Source of the DNA: a virus
Length of the DNA: 21,016 bases
Virus record (IMG/VR): IMGVR_UViG_3300006072_000061
Span: 1 to 21,016 of that record
Strand: one strand, 5' to 3'
Under the pieces are notes generated by a model that had not been told where the DNA came from, searched no databases, and worked only from the letters and a program-made list of their open reading frames with translations. This document shows positions 1-6,256 of the stretch, piece after piece. The position numbers and the translations under genes are program-made. Position 1 is the first letter of the stretch; each line of letters starts with the position of its first letter.

Positions 1-10
1 GTATTTCACA

Positions 11-38
11 TTACAGCGTCTTAAAAGCGCCGTATCAT
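11..38 (+). promoter_or_regulatory. possible sigma70-like promoter before the first gene
   Basis: ATTACA at 10-15 and TATCAT at 33-38 are separated by 17 bases, the usual spacing for a vegetative promoter. The -10 matches the consensus at five of six positions, the -35 at only three or four. A strong ribosome-binding site AAGGAG follows at 50-55. The site lies at the window edge, so an upstream gene could also read through here. Low confidence. Confidence 0.25.
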
Positions 39-60
39 AGACTCAAACTAAGGAGTCAAT

Positions 61-519
61 ATGCCATCTTGGACATCACTAGGACACGCGATGCGCCGTC
101 GCATGGGTGCTCCTTCCTCTCATATCGAAGCGACAGGTGCCTCAATGAAATCTTCATCACTTACACCAGAGCAAGTAATTGCCTCAGCAGCACACGCAAA
201 ATCACCACGCCGTTACATGGGCATGGAAGCAAACAACTTTGAAAATGTTTCTGCTCAACCAGGCAACACAATGTCACGTCCACGTAAGAACACACAGGCT
301 GCAGATCCAACCGCTGGTGGCAAGGCTAACCGCACAAACAAACTTGCTGGTTCAGCAGCAGCATCAGAGCGCATGGGTGCTCGCTACGAAATTGGCGCAA
401 AGTTCCCAGCAGTGCACTCAATCGAAGCCTCTGCAACAATGCGTAACGCAAAGACAATCCCATCAGTCATGGGACGTCAAGCACCTGATTTCAACGCTGC
501 AATGGGTGAGTCTTACTAA
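61..519 (+). CDS. hypothetical phage protein, 152 aa, Ala/Ser/Met-rich
   Basis: I do not recognise this protein. It is basic and rich in Ala, Ser, Met and Asn, with no membrane segment and no signal peptide, and looks largely unstructured. A short RMGA motif occurs twice (residues 14-17 and 104-107). The start is well supported: AAGGAG lies six bases upstream of the ATG. It is the first of a run of small co-directional genes with almost no spacing, typical of a phage operon. The next gene begins one base after its stop codon. A minor virion or assembly protein is possible from context only. Confidence 0.75.
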   Translation: MPSWTSLGHAMRRRMGAPSSHIEATGASMKSSSLTPEQVIASAAHAKSPRRYMGMEANNFENVSAQPGNTMSRPRKNTQAADPTAGGKANRTNKLAGSAAASERMGARYEIGAKFPAVHSIEASATMRNAKTIPSVMGRQAPDFNAAMGESY

Positions 520-520
520 A

Positions 521-760
521 ATGTTATCTATGTCCGAGTTCGGTGACAACATGAAGAGCGGACAGATGTTTCAGCAACATACCGAGACACCTCCTCCACT
601 CTCACTGAGCGCATCAACCAATACCAGCAGCGGAGCAGCCACAGCGTGGTCTAACCGCTCATTGGGACAAGGACGCACACTGCCGTATTCAGCAAAGACT
701 GCAGGAACTGTTTACAAGTTTGAGGATAATCAATCCTCACTCCCAGCAATCAAGGAGTAA
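521..760 (+). CDS. hypothetical protein, 79 aa
   Basis: Unrecognised. The frame is open from about position 179, but the part before 521 overlaps the upstream gene in another frame and looks like shadow sequence, so I start at the ATG one base after the upstream stop. A second in-frame ATG at 530 is an equally possible start. The protein is rich in Ser, Thr, Gln and Asn, with a proline run (PPPL) near residue 25, suggesting a flexible protein. No clear ribosome-binding site precedes either ATG, so translation is probably coupled to the upstream gene. Its stop codon overlaps the ribosome-binding site of the next gene. Confidence 0.65.
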   Translation: MLSMSEFGDNMKSGQMFQQHTETPPPLSLSASTNTSSGAATAWSNRSLGQGRTLPYSAKTAGTVYKFEDNQSSLPAIKE

Positions 761-762
761 TC

Positions 763-1359
763 ATGCCACTAAGCAACGATGAGTTTGCTGCGCACGTTAA
801 AGAACATGGTGGCGGATCTCTTGGCTATTTTAGCCGTGAGCATGTAACTGGTCGCGGGTTTATGACTGCAGCAGTTCCAGAGGCAGAGCACACAGCAGAG
901 CATGATTTGACTGGTGATGATATCGGCGCATTTCAAAAGAAAAACGCTGCTGTAGCAAAGAATGTTCCTGGAGCAATTCATGGAGCATGGGGACGCACTC
1001 AAGATATCTCTGTTAAAGCACCAACTCCAAATGCAGCCCGTTCAATGGGAACTACTGTTGGAGAGATGGAATCTTACGCAACACCTCACACTCCAGTAAA
1101 CCGCAAGGGCGCAACTGTTGGTCCAGGTGGAGGAGCAGTTCTCTTGCATATGGGTCAATTTGGCAAGAATAGCGCTGAAGAGAGTTACCGTCCTGGAGCC
1201 CTTGATATGCAGGGTGGCAAAGGAAGCCTTACAAAGTACGAGTACGCCAATAAAGACTGGAATCAAACATCGCCATCTGGTCACAAGTTGGGTGATGTTC
1301 TCCGTACTATCAACACAAACCGCGCTATGAAGCAACGCAAAGTGATCGGTCGTGAATAA
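763..1359 (+). CDS. hypothetical phage protein, 198 aa
   Basis: Not recognised. The ATG follows an AAGGAG ribosome-binding site with six to seven bases of spacing, and this site contains the stop of the preceding gene. The protein is Gly- and His-rich, with GGG stretches near residues 16-18 and 122-124. The C-terminus is strongly basic (residues 175-198). No membrane helix, signal peptide or catalytic motif is visible. The last base of its TAA stop is the first base of the ATG of the following HNH gene. It belongs to the same operon as the other small left-arm genes; a virion-associated role is only a guess from position. Confidence 0.75.
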   Translation: MPLSNDEFAAHVKEHGGGSLGYFSREHVTGRGFMTAAVPEAEHTAEHDLTGDDIGAFQKKNAAVAKNVPGAIHGAWGRTQDISVKAPTPNAARSMGTTVGEMESYATPHTPVNRKGATVGPGGGAVLLHMGQFGKNSAEESYRPGALDMQGGKGSLTKYEYANKDWNQTSPSGHKLGDVLRTINTNRAMKQRKVIGRE

Positions 1360-1754
1360 TGGAGACCAAAACTTGCACATCCTGTGAGCAGGATTTACCC
1401 ATCTCCAAGTTTAAAATGCGTGGTGGACGTCAAGTAGGCACAAGACAAGCCATGTGTAATCGTTGTTTATACGTTAAATACACACGACCACTTGTAGAAC
1501 AAAAAACTAAAGAAATTCATGAATATCAGGTAAAAAAAGGATGTGCAGATTGTGGATACAACGCTCATCCTGCAGCCTTAGAATTTGATCATCTTGTTGG
1601 TTTTGAAAAGAAATTCAATATAGGTGAACAAGTAGGTAATTACAGTCGTGAAAAACTGTGGGAAGAAATAGCAAAGTGTGAAGTGGTATGCGCCAATTGC
1701 CACGCCATACGAACGGCAAACCGTCGTAATCGAGTAGAGATTGAGGTGATCTGA
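1359..1754 (+). CDS. HNH endonuclease with N-terminal zinc finger
   Basis: A 131-aa HNH nuclease, a family that nicks or cuts DNA using a metal held by a beta-beta-alpha fold. Two Cys pairs (C6/C9 and C33/C36) form a small N-terminal zinc finger. The HNH part follows: C62/C65, the EFDH motif with D77 and H78, then C111/C114 with H115. Such stand-alone HNH genes in phages are usually mobile (homing) endonucleases. The gene is visibly richer in A and T than its neighbours and has A-rich codons, consistent with recent arrival. It is joined to both neighbours by overlaps (TAATG at 1357-1361, TGATG at 1752-1756). It has the same architecture as the HNH gene at 13733-14200, so the two are paralogues or share a source. 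Confidence 0.9.
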   Translation: METKTCTSCEQDLPISKFKMRGGRQVGTRQAMCNRCLYVKYTRPLVEQKTKEIHEYQVKKGCADCGYNAHPAALEFDHLVGFEKKFNIGEQVGNYSREKLWEEIAKCEVVCANCHAIRTANRRNRVEIEVI

Positions 1755-2288
1755 TGGCTGGAGGCTATAACAACTTCTCGCCACAGCAGAACTGGCAGTC
1801 CCTTGGTGCTGGCGGTATGTACGGTTACAACAATCAAACTGGCGCAGGAACTCCCGTTGCACGGGACAGTTTGGATCAGTCACGCATTGGCGTGGGCCGT
1901 ATTCCATCTGCGGAATATCCCTGACGGCTACCTCGGAACGATACGATCCCGTCGAGATGATCGTCTTCTTGATTCAATCAAGAATCGTGTTAATCAGAAA
2001 TCATACCAACGCGGTGTTCACAAAGGTGAGCGCATTGAGCCATCTATGTATTTTTGGCCTGACTCTGTCAACATGGATAGCGGTCTTAAGCGCCAAATGA
2101 AAGCCAAACTTGTTGACATCGATGGCGGTATGGTATTTCGTGTTCCAAGGGCTGCACCACAAACCCAGTTGGCTCCTGCTCCACACCTTGTTAACGATGG
2201 TAAAGCCAACACAATGGCAGATGCACCAACTGAGATCAATGCACGCCGTCAAGCGATGATGGCTTACTTGAGACCTGCGTGGGCATAA
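1754..2288 (+). CDS. hypothetical phage protein read through a +1 frameshift (joined product about 177 aa)
   Basis: Frame one runs from the ATG at 1754 to TGA at 1922-1924 (56 aa, Gly/Asn/Gln-rich). The second frame carries on with no plausible start codon until an ATG at 2046, well inside it. Skipping one base at the CCC codon (1919-1921) joins the frames as E-Y-P-D-G-Y and gives a continuous hydrophilic protein of about 177 aa. The second part is basic and Arg/Lys-rich up to about residue 80 of the fused product, and Pro/Ala-rich later. I infer one gene expressed by programmed +1 frameshifting, or a gene with an assembly error of one extra C. The 56-aa product alone could also be made. Function is unknown; a virion component is plausible because frameshifting is common in such genes. 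Confidence 0.7.
1916..1925 (+). promoter_or_regulatory. candidate +1 ribosomal frameshift site (TAT CCC TGA C)
   Basis: CCC followed by TGA lets the proline tRNA move one base forward onto CCT, and TGA followed by C is a weak termination context. CCC-TGA is the type of site described for +1 frameshifting in the structural genes of Listeria phage PSA; prfB uses CTT-TGA-C. Only a weak Shine-Dalgarno-like GCGGA lies upstream. A sequencing or assembly indel is the main alternative. Confidence 0.6.
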
Positions 2289-2289
2289 C

Positions 2290-2925
2290 ATGGCTATGTT
2301 TGGTGTAAACCCACACGGTCGTTGGGATAAGAACCTTGCACAGGAGCAGTTCCAAGCCCATGTAGGAAACATTATGAATAAATACCGTGAAGCATCTCCA
2401 GAAATGTTAAAAGGAGGTAATGAGTGGTATCAACGCGCTAATGATATTGCAAATACTTTAGGTAAAGGAAATGTAGAAAAAGGCGCAGGAGTTATTGCAG
2501 CACTTTCACCTCAAATGGGTTGGGGTCGCAATATTGACATGGCAAAAGAGTTATTTCAACACGGCACTGCTTCACACACAGAAGACAACTTAAACAAAGC
2601 ACTACGAATTCATGCAGGAGAAAATCCACGAGACGTACTTGGTGGACATAAAGTTCGTAGTTTTTATGAGAACATTGTAAACCCAGAAAATCCAGACCCA
2701 GTAACTATCGATAGGCATGCTCACGACCTTGCTCTTGGATTACCATTTAAAGGATCAGGTGGCGGAACTCAAGGAGAAGCAGGAACAAACCCAGGATTAG
2801 GTGCTGTTGGTCGTTACAACCATTTTGTACATGCATACAAAAACGCTTCTAAAGAACTAGGTATTGACATACCAAATAGACTTCAAGCCGTTACTTGGGT
2901 AACTCACCGAGGAGCAATCGGATGA
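2290..2925 (+). CDS. conserved-looking phage protein of unknown function, 211 aa
   Basis: The protein is soluble and folded-looking, without signal peptide or membrane segment. Recognisable stretches are IAALSPQ near residues 69-75, GGHKVRSFYENI near 118-129 and TIDRHAHDLALG near 139-150. The combination of an all-helical-looking body and a D-R-H motif faintly recalls HhH-GPD DNA glycosylases, but I cannot support that from sequence alone. Codon use is richer in A and T than in the genes on either side, as in the nearby HNH gene, suggesting an acquired gene. The ribosome-binding site is weak. Its TGA stop overlaps the ATG of the next gene (ATGA). Confidence 0.75.
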   Translation: MAMFGVNPHGRWDKNLAQEQFQAHVGNIMNKYREASPEMLKGGNEWYQRANDIANTLGKGNVEKGAGVIAALSPQMGWGRNIDMAKELFQHGTASHTEDNLNKALRIHAGENPRDVLGGHKVRSFYENIVNPENPDPVTIDRHAHDLALGLPFKGSGGGTQGEAGTNPGLGAVGRYNHFVHAYKNASKELGIDIPNRLQAVTWVTHRGAIG

Positions 2926-3284
2926 CACAATCATTTGACGGCAACTACGACTACACCAAGCCATGGCGTGCACCTATTCAACCTGATCAGGTTGCAAAAA
3001 AGTGGTCGTACAACGGCCCATGGTCAACCAACATGGAGCGCCTTACTTCTCAGGCACTCATGGTTGCAACCATTCCAGGAGCCGATATTCAAGCAATGGT
3101 TCGCCCACCACTTCCACAGATTCAACTATTTCCAGAGCGTTTTGGGTACGGCCCAAGTGTTCAACCTGGAATTGAGGATGTAGTAAGCGTAGATCGCAAC
3201 TATCATGAGCCTAGAGTTTCTTGGTACTCAGGATCTCCTGCTGGCTACTCAGGTAGCAGCCGTAACGATTTGGGGACTAACTAA
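2922..3284 (+). CDS. hypothetical protein, 120 aa, Pro/Tyr-rich
   Basis: I start this gene at the ATG at 2922, which overlaps the previous stop (ATGA) and has GAGGAG upstream; the frame is open 27 bases further but that stretch lies inside the upstream gene. The protein is rich in Pro, Tyr, Trp and Ser, with a cluster of proline-rich hydrophobic segments in the middle (PPLPQIQLFPERFGYGP, about residues 66-82). No domain is recognised. Its context among small left-arm genes would suit a minor virion protein, without direct evidence. Confidence 0.75.
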   Translation: MTQSFDGNYDYTKPWRAPIQPDQVAKKWSYNGPWSTNMERLTSQALMVATIPGADIQAMVRPPLPQIQLFPERFGYGPSVQPGIEDVVSVDRNYHEPRVSWYSGSPAGYSGSSRNDLGTN

Positions 3285-3484
3285 TGTTTGATGGCGACGG
3301 CGCTGAGACAATGGAACTGCAGGCTAAAAAAGTTATGCAGAATGCCATGGAATACCGTGGATCTGCTCCATGTCCAACCTGTGGAGTCATTATGAACCCA
3401 GTAGAATTTATGTATAACCAAGGTAAATGTCTTAACTGCTTGACCCAACAAAAGGCAAGCCGAATCAAAGGAAAGATGGTCTAA
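3284..3484 (+). CDS. small zinc-ribbon-like protein, 66 aa
   Basis: A 66-aa protein with two Cys pairs, C30-P-T-C33 and C49-L-N-C52, spaced as in a zinc ribbon. An N-terminal helix-like acidic segment precedes it and the C-terminus is basic (KASRIKGKMV). It starts with a TAATG overlap with the previous stop. Small zinc ribbons of this kind often bind nucleic acid or other proteins; its target is not evident. Confidence 0.75.
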   Translation: MFDGDGAETMELQAKKVMQNAMEYRGSAPCPTCGVIMNPVEFMYNQGKCLNCLTQQKASRIKGKMV

Positions 3485-3485
3485 C

Positions 3486-3692
3486 ATGGCAGTTAACTCC
3501 TCACGCTCAATGAACCAGTCACTCGATGAGGGTGCAACTGACGGCAAGTACCGCAAGGCTCGCCCAAACACTGAAGTCATTCCAGGACTTGGTAACGAAG
3601 AGACTATGCGCAACCGCGAAGCGCTACACCCATTCTCAGGTTACGGGTTTATTACCTCTGAGATGCCTAACAAAGTAAATCCAGGTAAGTAA
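3486..3692 (+). CDS. hypothetical protein, 68 aa
   Basis: Not recognised. A hydrophilic 68-aa protein starting one base after the upstream stop. It has no Cys, membrane segment or signal peptide. GKYRKARPNTEVIPGLGNEET (about residues 20-40) and a Pro/Phe/Gly-rich C-terminal half are its main visible traits. Translation is probably coupled to the upstream gene because only a weak purine-rich stretch precedes the ATG. Confidence 0.65.
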   Translation: MAVNSSRSMNQSLDEGATDGKYRKARPNTEVIPGLGNEETMRNREALHPFSGYGFITSEMPNKVNPGK

Positions 3693-3694
3693 TC

Positions 3695-3922
3695 ATGGCA
3701 GTCACAGCCGTACCAGATCGCGGAGATAACCCAAAGCGTAAGATTAACTTTTATCACGCTAGTGGCGATTACAGCCATAGCGCTGATGTTCGTTGGTTAA
3801 ACCCTAAAGGATATCGTTCAGGACGTCCTCACGGCTCAGAGTTAAAAAAACACATGCCACACATGGGTGGATGGGCAATGCCTGAGTACGATAACAACCC
3901 AAAAGCGCCAAAGAACGATTAG
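3695..3922 (+). CDS. hypothetical protein, 75 aa, His/Gly/basic-rich
   Basis: Not recognised. Short basic protein with many His, Gly, Pro and Asn residues; motifs such as HASGDYSHSADVRWLNPKGY lie near residues 21-40. It begins two bases after the previous stop with AGGTAAG upstream. It is the last gene of the first plus-strand block, followed by a short spacer with a weak hairpin and a fresh strong ribosome-binding site. Confidence 0.65.
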   Translation: MAVTAVPDRGDNPKRKINFYHASGDYSHSADVRWLNPKGYRSGRPHGSELKKHMPHMGGWAMPEYDNNPKAPKND

Positions 3923-3925
3923 TTT

Positions 3926-3950
3926 AACCCCACAGCCCTTTTAGGGTTTT
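3926..3950 (+). terminator. weak hairpin with T-run after the first gene block
   Basis: CCCT (3936-3939) can pair with AGGG (3943-3946), followed by TTTT at 3947-3950. Alternatively AACCC (3926-3930) pairs with GGGTT (3944-3948). Both stems are short, so this may terminate only partly. Confidence 0.35.
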
Positions 3951-3985
3951 ATAGGTTTGTCTCCTAGCACTAATAAGGAGAACCT

Positions 3986-4534
3986 ATGAGCGACATCCCA
4001 GTCCTTGGCGAAAAAAAGCCAGCAGCAAATGAGCCTATGTTTCGTTTGCTCTACTGTCTTGTCTGTCAGACTCTGGAAGAATTACCGCCCTATGAAGGTC
4101 CGACAGAGTTAGATCATCTCCTAGCAGTAGCATGTGAACTACACGTATTCCCATCAGGTGAGCCTCATAAGGGCAAATTATTTGTCCTTCCTCTTAGAGT
4201 CTGGGCATCTCGTGAATCAAAGCGAGAGATCATCAAGCAGATCAAAGGCGGAGGATCAGCAGGACTTGCAGAGTTTGATGAATCATTTTATGACTCACGC
4301 TCTACCTTCATGGAAGGTGCAATGGAGTGCTACAACAAGCACAATAAGCCCAAAGAAGGTTGCTCGGATTGGCATGCAAAAGATCGTTTGCTTATTCCAA
4401 AAACGCAAAAAGAAAGAAAAGCAGAAGGTATGGGAAGTTACCTTGATGCACCAGGACCAAAGACCTATCTATGCGATTTTTGTCCTGTAGCCATCGGTGT
4501 AGCACAGCGCAAGCAAAAGTTGATGGGAAAGTAA
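3986..4534 (+). CDS. Cys-rich hypothetical phage protein, 182 aa
   Basis: A 182-aa soluble protein with paired cysteines near both ends: C24/C27 (in YCLVC) and C163/C166 (in LCDFC). Further C50, H53, C115 and C126 lie between. This suggests one or two zinc sites closing the fold. I remember similar proteins with the opening YCLVC...ELP from actinobacteriophages, always without a function. The start is certain: AAGGAG sits seven bases before the ATG, after a 63-base gap, so a new transcription or translation unit may begin here. The next gene follows directly after its stop. Confidence 0.8.
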   Translation: MSDIPVLGEKKPAANEPMFRLLYCLVCQTLEELPPYEGPTELDHLLAVACELHVFPSGEPHKGKLFVLPLRVWASRESKREIIKQIKGGGSAGLAEFDESFYDSRSTFMEGAMECYNKHNKPKEGCSDWHAKDRLLIPKTQKERKAEGMGSYLDAPGPKTYLCDFCPVAIGVAQRKQKLMGK

Positions 4535-4810
4535 ATGGCTCAAGCAATCTACACAGTCACTATTAATGACGACAGTTCAATCACCACTGTCTCGCAGGCT
4601 GCTGGTGAAGGGGTTGCTCGACAAGCAACCACCTTTGACATTTATCAATCTAGTAAAGAACTTGTTTCAGAGATAGATAACCAACTTTTGGCTGAACGAG
4701 TTGCCAAATTGGTCTTAAATGGAATCCGCCCAACAGATCCCAGTGCAGAAATACGGGCAAAAATCATAGATGCATTAAGCGATAGAGGCATAGAACCTAC
4801 TCAAAACTAA
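4535..4810 (+). CDS. hypothetical protein, 91 aa
   Basis: Not recognised. An acidic small protein: an N-terminal beta-like part (IYTVTINDDSSITTV, residues 5-19) and a helical C-terminal half (about residues 40-91). The ATG follows immediately on the upstream stop, with GGGAAAG as ribosome-binding site. No Cys, no membrane helix. Confidence 0.7.
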   Translation: MAQAIYTVTINDDSSITTVSQAAGEGVARQATTFDIYQSSKELVSEIDNQLLAERVAKLVLNGIRPTDPSAEIRAKIIDALSDRGIEPTQN

Positions 4811-4822
4811 TAGACTTAGGGC

Positions 4823-5761
4823 ATGAATCGCTCTGATGGTCTCGACAGGTTTGCTCAACCTATCAGTCTAGAAGGCAGAGCCACATCCTATTTTTCTAGC
4901 CCTGAGCAGGATTTAGATCCTCGTCTCTTTTCTGGCAACCAACTCAAGGGCTGGGTTCGTTCTGGGTTGATGCAACTCCTCTTTGACTTCTTACATGAGA
5001 AGTACCGTCATGCTGATCTTTGGGCACATGTATGGATTGCAGGTTCGGGTGTTTCATACCAGTGGTCTGCTGCTCGCGAACCAGGCGATCTTGATGTGTT
5101 GATTGGTGTTAACTACATCCAATTCCGTAAAGCCAACCCTGAGTATCTTGGACTTGGTGATACAGAGATTAGCCAGATGCTCAATGAAGATTTTCGTACA
5201 TACCTGCAACCAGAGACAGAGAACTGGAATGGGTTTGAAGTTACTTTTTATGTAAATCCTGGCGCTACAGACATCACATCAATTAATCCATATGCAGCAT
5301 ACGACCTTACTCATAACGAGTGGACCGTTCACCCACAACAACAGAGCGCACCATACAAGCCTGTATGGGAAGCAATGGCTCAGCGTGATCGTAATATTGC
5401 ATCAGAGATTGTCACTCGTTACTCAAAGGCGCTTGCTGATTTGCATGGTGCCCAGAATGATGCAGCACGCAGAAATGCAGAGTCACGATTGCAAGCATCA
5501 CTTTCACAAGGCTCAGCGCTGTTTGAAGACATCCACCAAGCACGTAAGTTTGCATTTAGTCAGACAGGTGAAGGCTATTCTGACTTTTATAACTACCGCT
5601 GGCAGGCTGGAAAGAAGTACGGAACAGTACCAGCGTTGCGCCAGATGCATGACTACCTTCAGGCATACAAAGAAGGAAATGCCGAAGAGAACTACGGCGT
5701 AGAACTACCAGATACTCAGACACTCATTCGTAGAGCGGCGACATACAGAGCAAAAGGATAA
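4823..5761 (+). CDS. putative nucleotidyltransferase-fold protein, 312 aa
   Basis: The N-terminal half shows the Pol-beta-type nucleotidyltransferase signature: G74-S-G76 at the end of a strand-like segment (WIAGSG), then GDLDVLI with D89 and D91 as the two metal-binding Asp. The third acidic residue could be E139 in GFEVTFYV, where the family usually has Asp. Such enzymes transfer a nucleotide from an NTP to a protein, RNA or small molecule. The C-terminal half (about 180-312) is predicted helical and Arg/Lys/Glu-rich. It starts a tight group with the HAD-like and TGT-like genes downstream (three-base spacing), suggesting a common process. Function beyond the fold is unknown, and substitution of the third Asp leaves activity uncertain. 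Confidence 0.7.
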   Translation: MNRSDGLDRFAQPISLEGRATSYFSSPEQDLDPRLFSGNQLKGWVRSGLMQLLFDFLHEKYRHADLWAHVWIAGSGVSYQWSAAREPGDLDVLIGVNYIQFRKANPEYLGLGDTEISQMLNEDFRTYLQPETENWNGFEVTFYVNPGATDITSINPYAAYDLTHNEWTVHPQQQSAPYKPVWEAMAQRDRNIASEIVTRYSKALADLHGAQNDAARRNAESRLQASLSQGSALFEDIHQARKFAFSQTGEGYSDFYNYRWQAGKKYGTVPALRQMHDYLQAYKEGNAEENYGVELPDTQTLIRRAATYRAKG

Positions 5762-5764
5762 ACG

Positions 5765-6256
5765 GTGAACATACTACTATCACTAGACGGGGTATTAAGT
5801 TCTGACACAGGAGAACCAATCAGAGCAGGAGTAGCAATCTACTACGCTCTTAATAACGGTAACCGTGTCTCTCTCCTTACCTCACGCACTAAAGCCGATG
5901 CAGAGCAATGGCTATTTAGTCATGGAATTATTGGCTATGACGATCTTATCTGTGACGATGTGCACCTAGAGGGCGATGATCTTAAGCGCCGTCAATTTAA
6001 GTTACTACGTAGCCAAGCACCTGTAGAGTTCTATGTAGACTCAGACCCAGCCATGTGTGCATGGGTATTTGAACAACAGCGTGTTGCCACTCTTCTATTC
6101 TCACATCCGTCATACGCTAAGATCGAAAACCGCCCCGATGCTCCTAAGCCATATCGAACGTGGGCAGAGATTGAAGAAGCAGTCAACCGAGCCAACATTG
6201 CTCGCTCTGTAGACCGCTTACGCCCAGATACCAAGATTGGCGAGTACTCTGACTAA
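5765..6256 (+). CDS. HAD-superfamily-like protein lacking the usual nucleophile, 163 aa
   Basis: The layout follows the HAD phosphatase fold: motif I at residues 6-11 (SLDGVL), motif II LLTSRT (about 37-42), a Lys in RRQFKLL (about 75-81) and a motif IV-like YVDSDP (about 89-94). In active HAD enzymes motif I is DxDG; here the first Asp, the nucleophile, is Ser6, while D8 is kept. A phosphatase reaction through an aspartyl-phosphate is therefore unlikely, and a binding or regulatory role, or altered chemistry, is more probable. It uses a GTG start with AAAAGGA upstream, three bases after the preceding stop. The next gene starts inside its 3' end (20-base overlap). Confidence 0.75.
   Translation: MNILLSLDGVLSSDTGEPIRAGVAIYYALNNGNRVSLLTSRTKADAEQWLFSHGIIGYDDLICDDVHLEGDDLKRRQFKLLRSQAPVEFYVDSDPAMCAWVFEQQRVATLLFSHPSYAKIENRPDAPKPYRTWAEIEEAVNRANIARSVDRLRPDTKIGEYSD

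Noticed and set aside
1-40. Possible tail of an upstream gene (frame 2, ending TAG at 38-40)
   Set aside because: Only 12 codons, no way to test coding from this window; the same bases also fit a promoter.
179-520. Long open frame before the 79-aa gene
   Set aside because: It overlaps the 152-aa gene in another frame, is Gln/His-rich low-quality sequence, and an ATG at 521 fits better.
1803-1922. Open frame upstream of the frameshift joint in the second frame
   Set aside because: It lies over the 56-aa frame and its translation looks like out-of-frame sequence; the joined reading is better.
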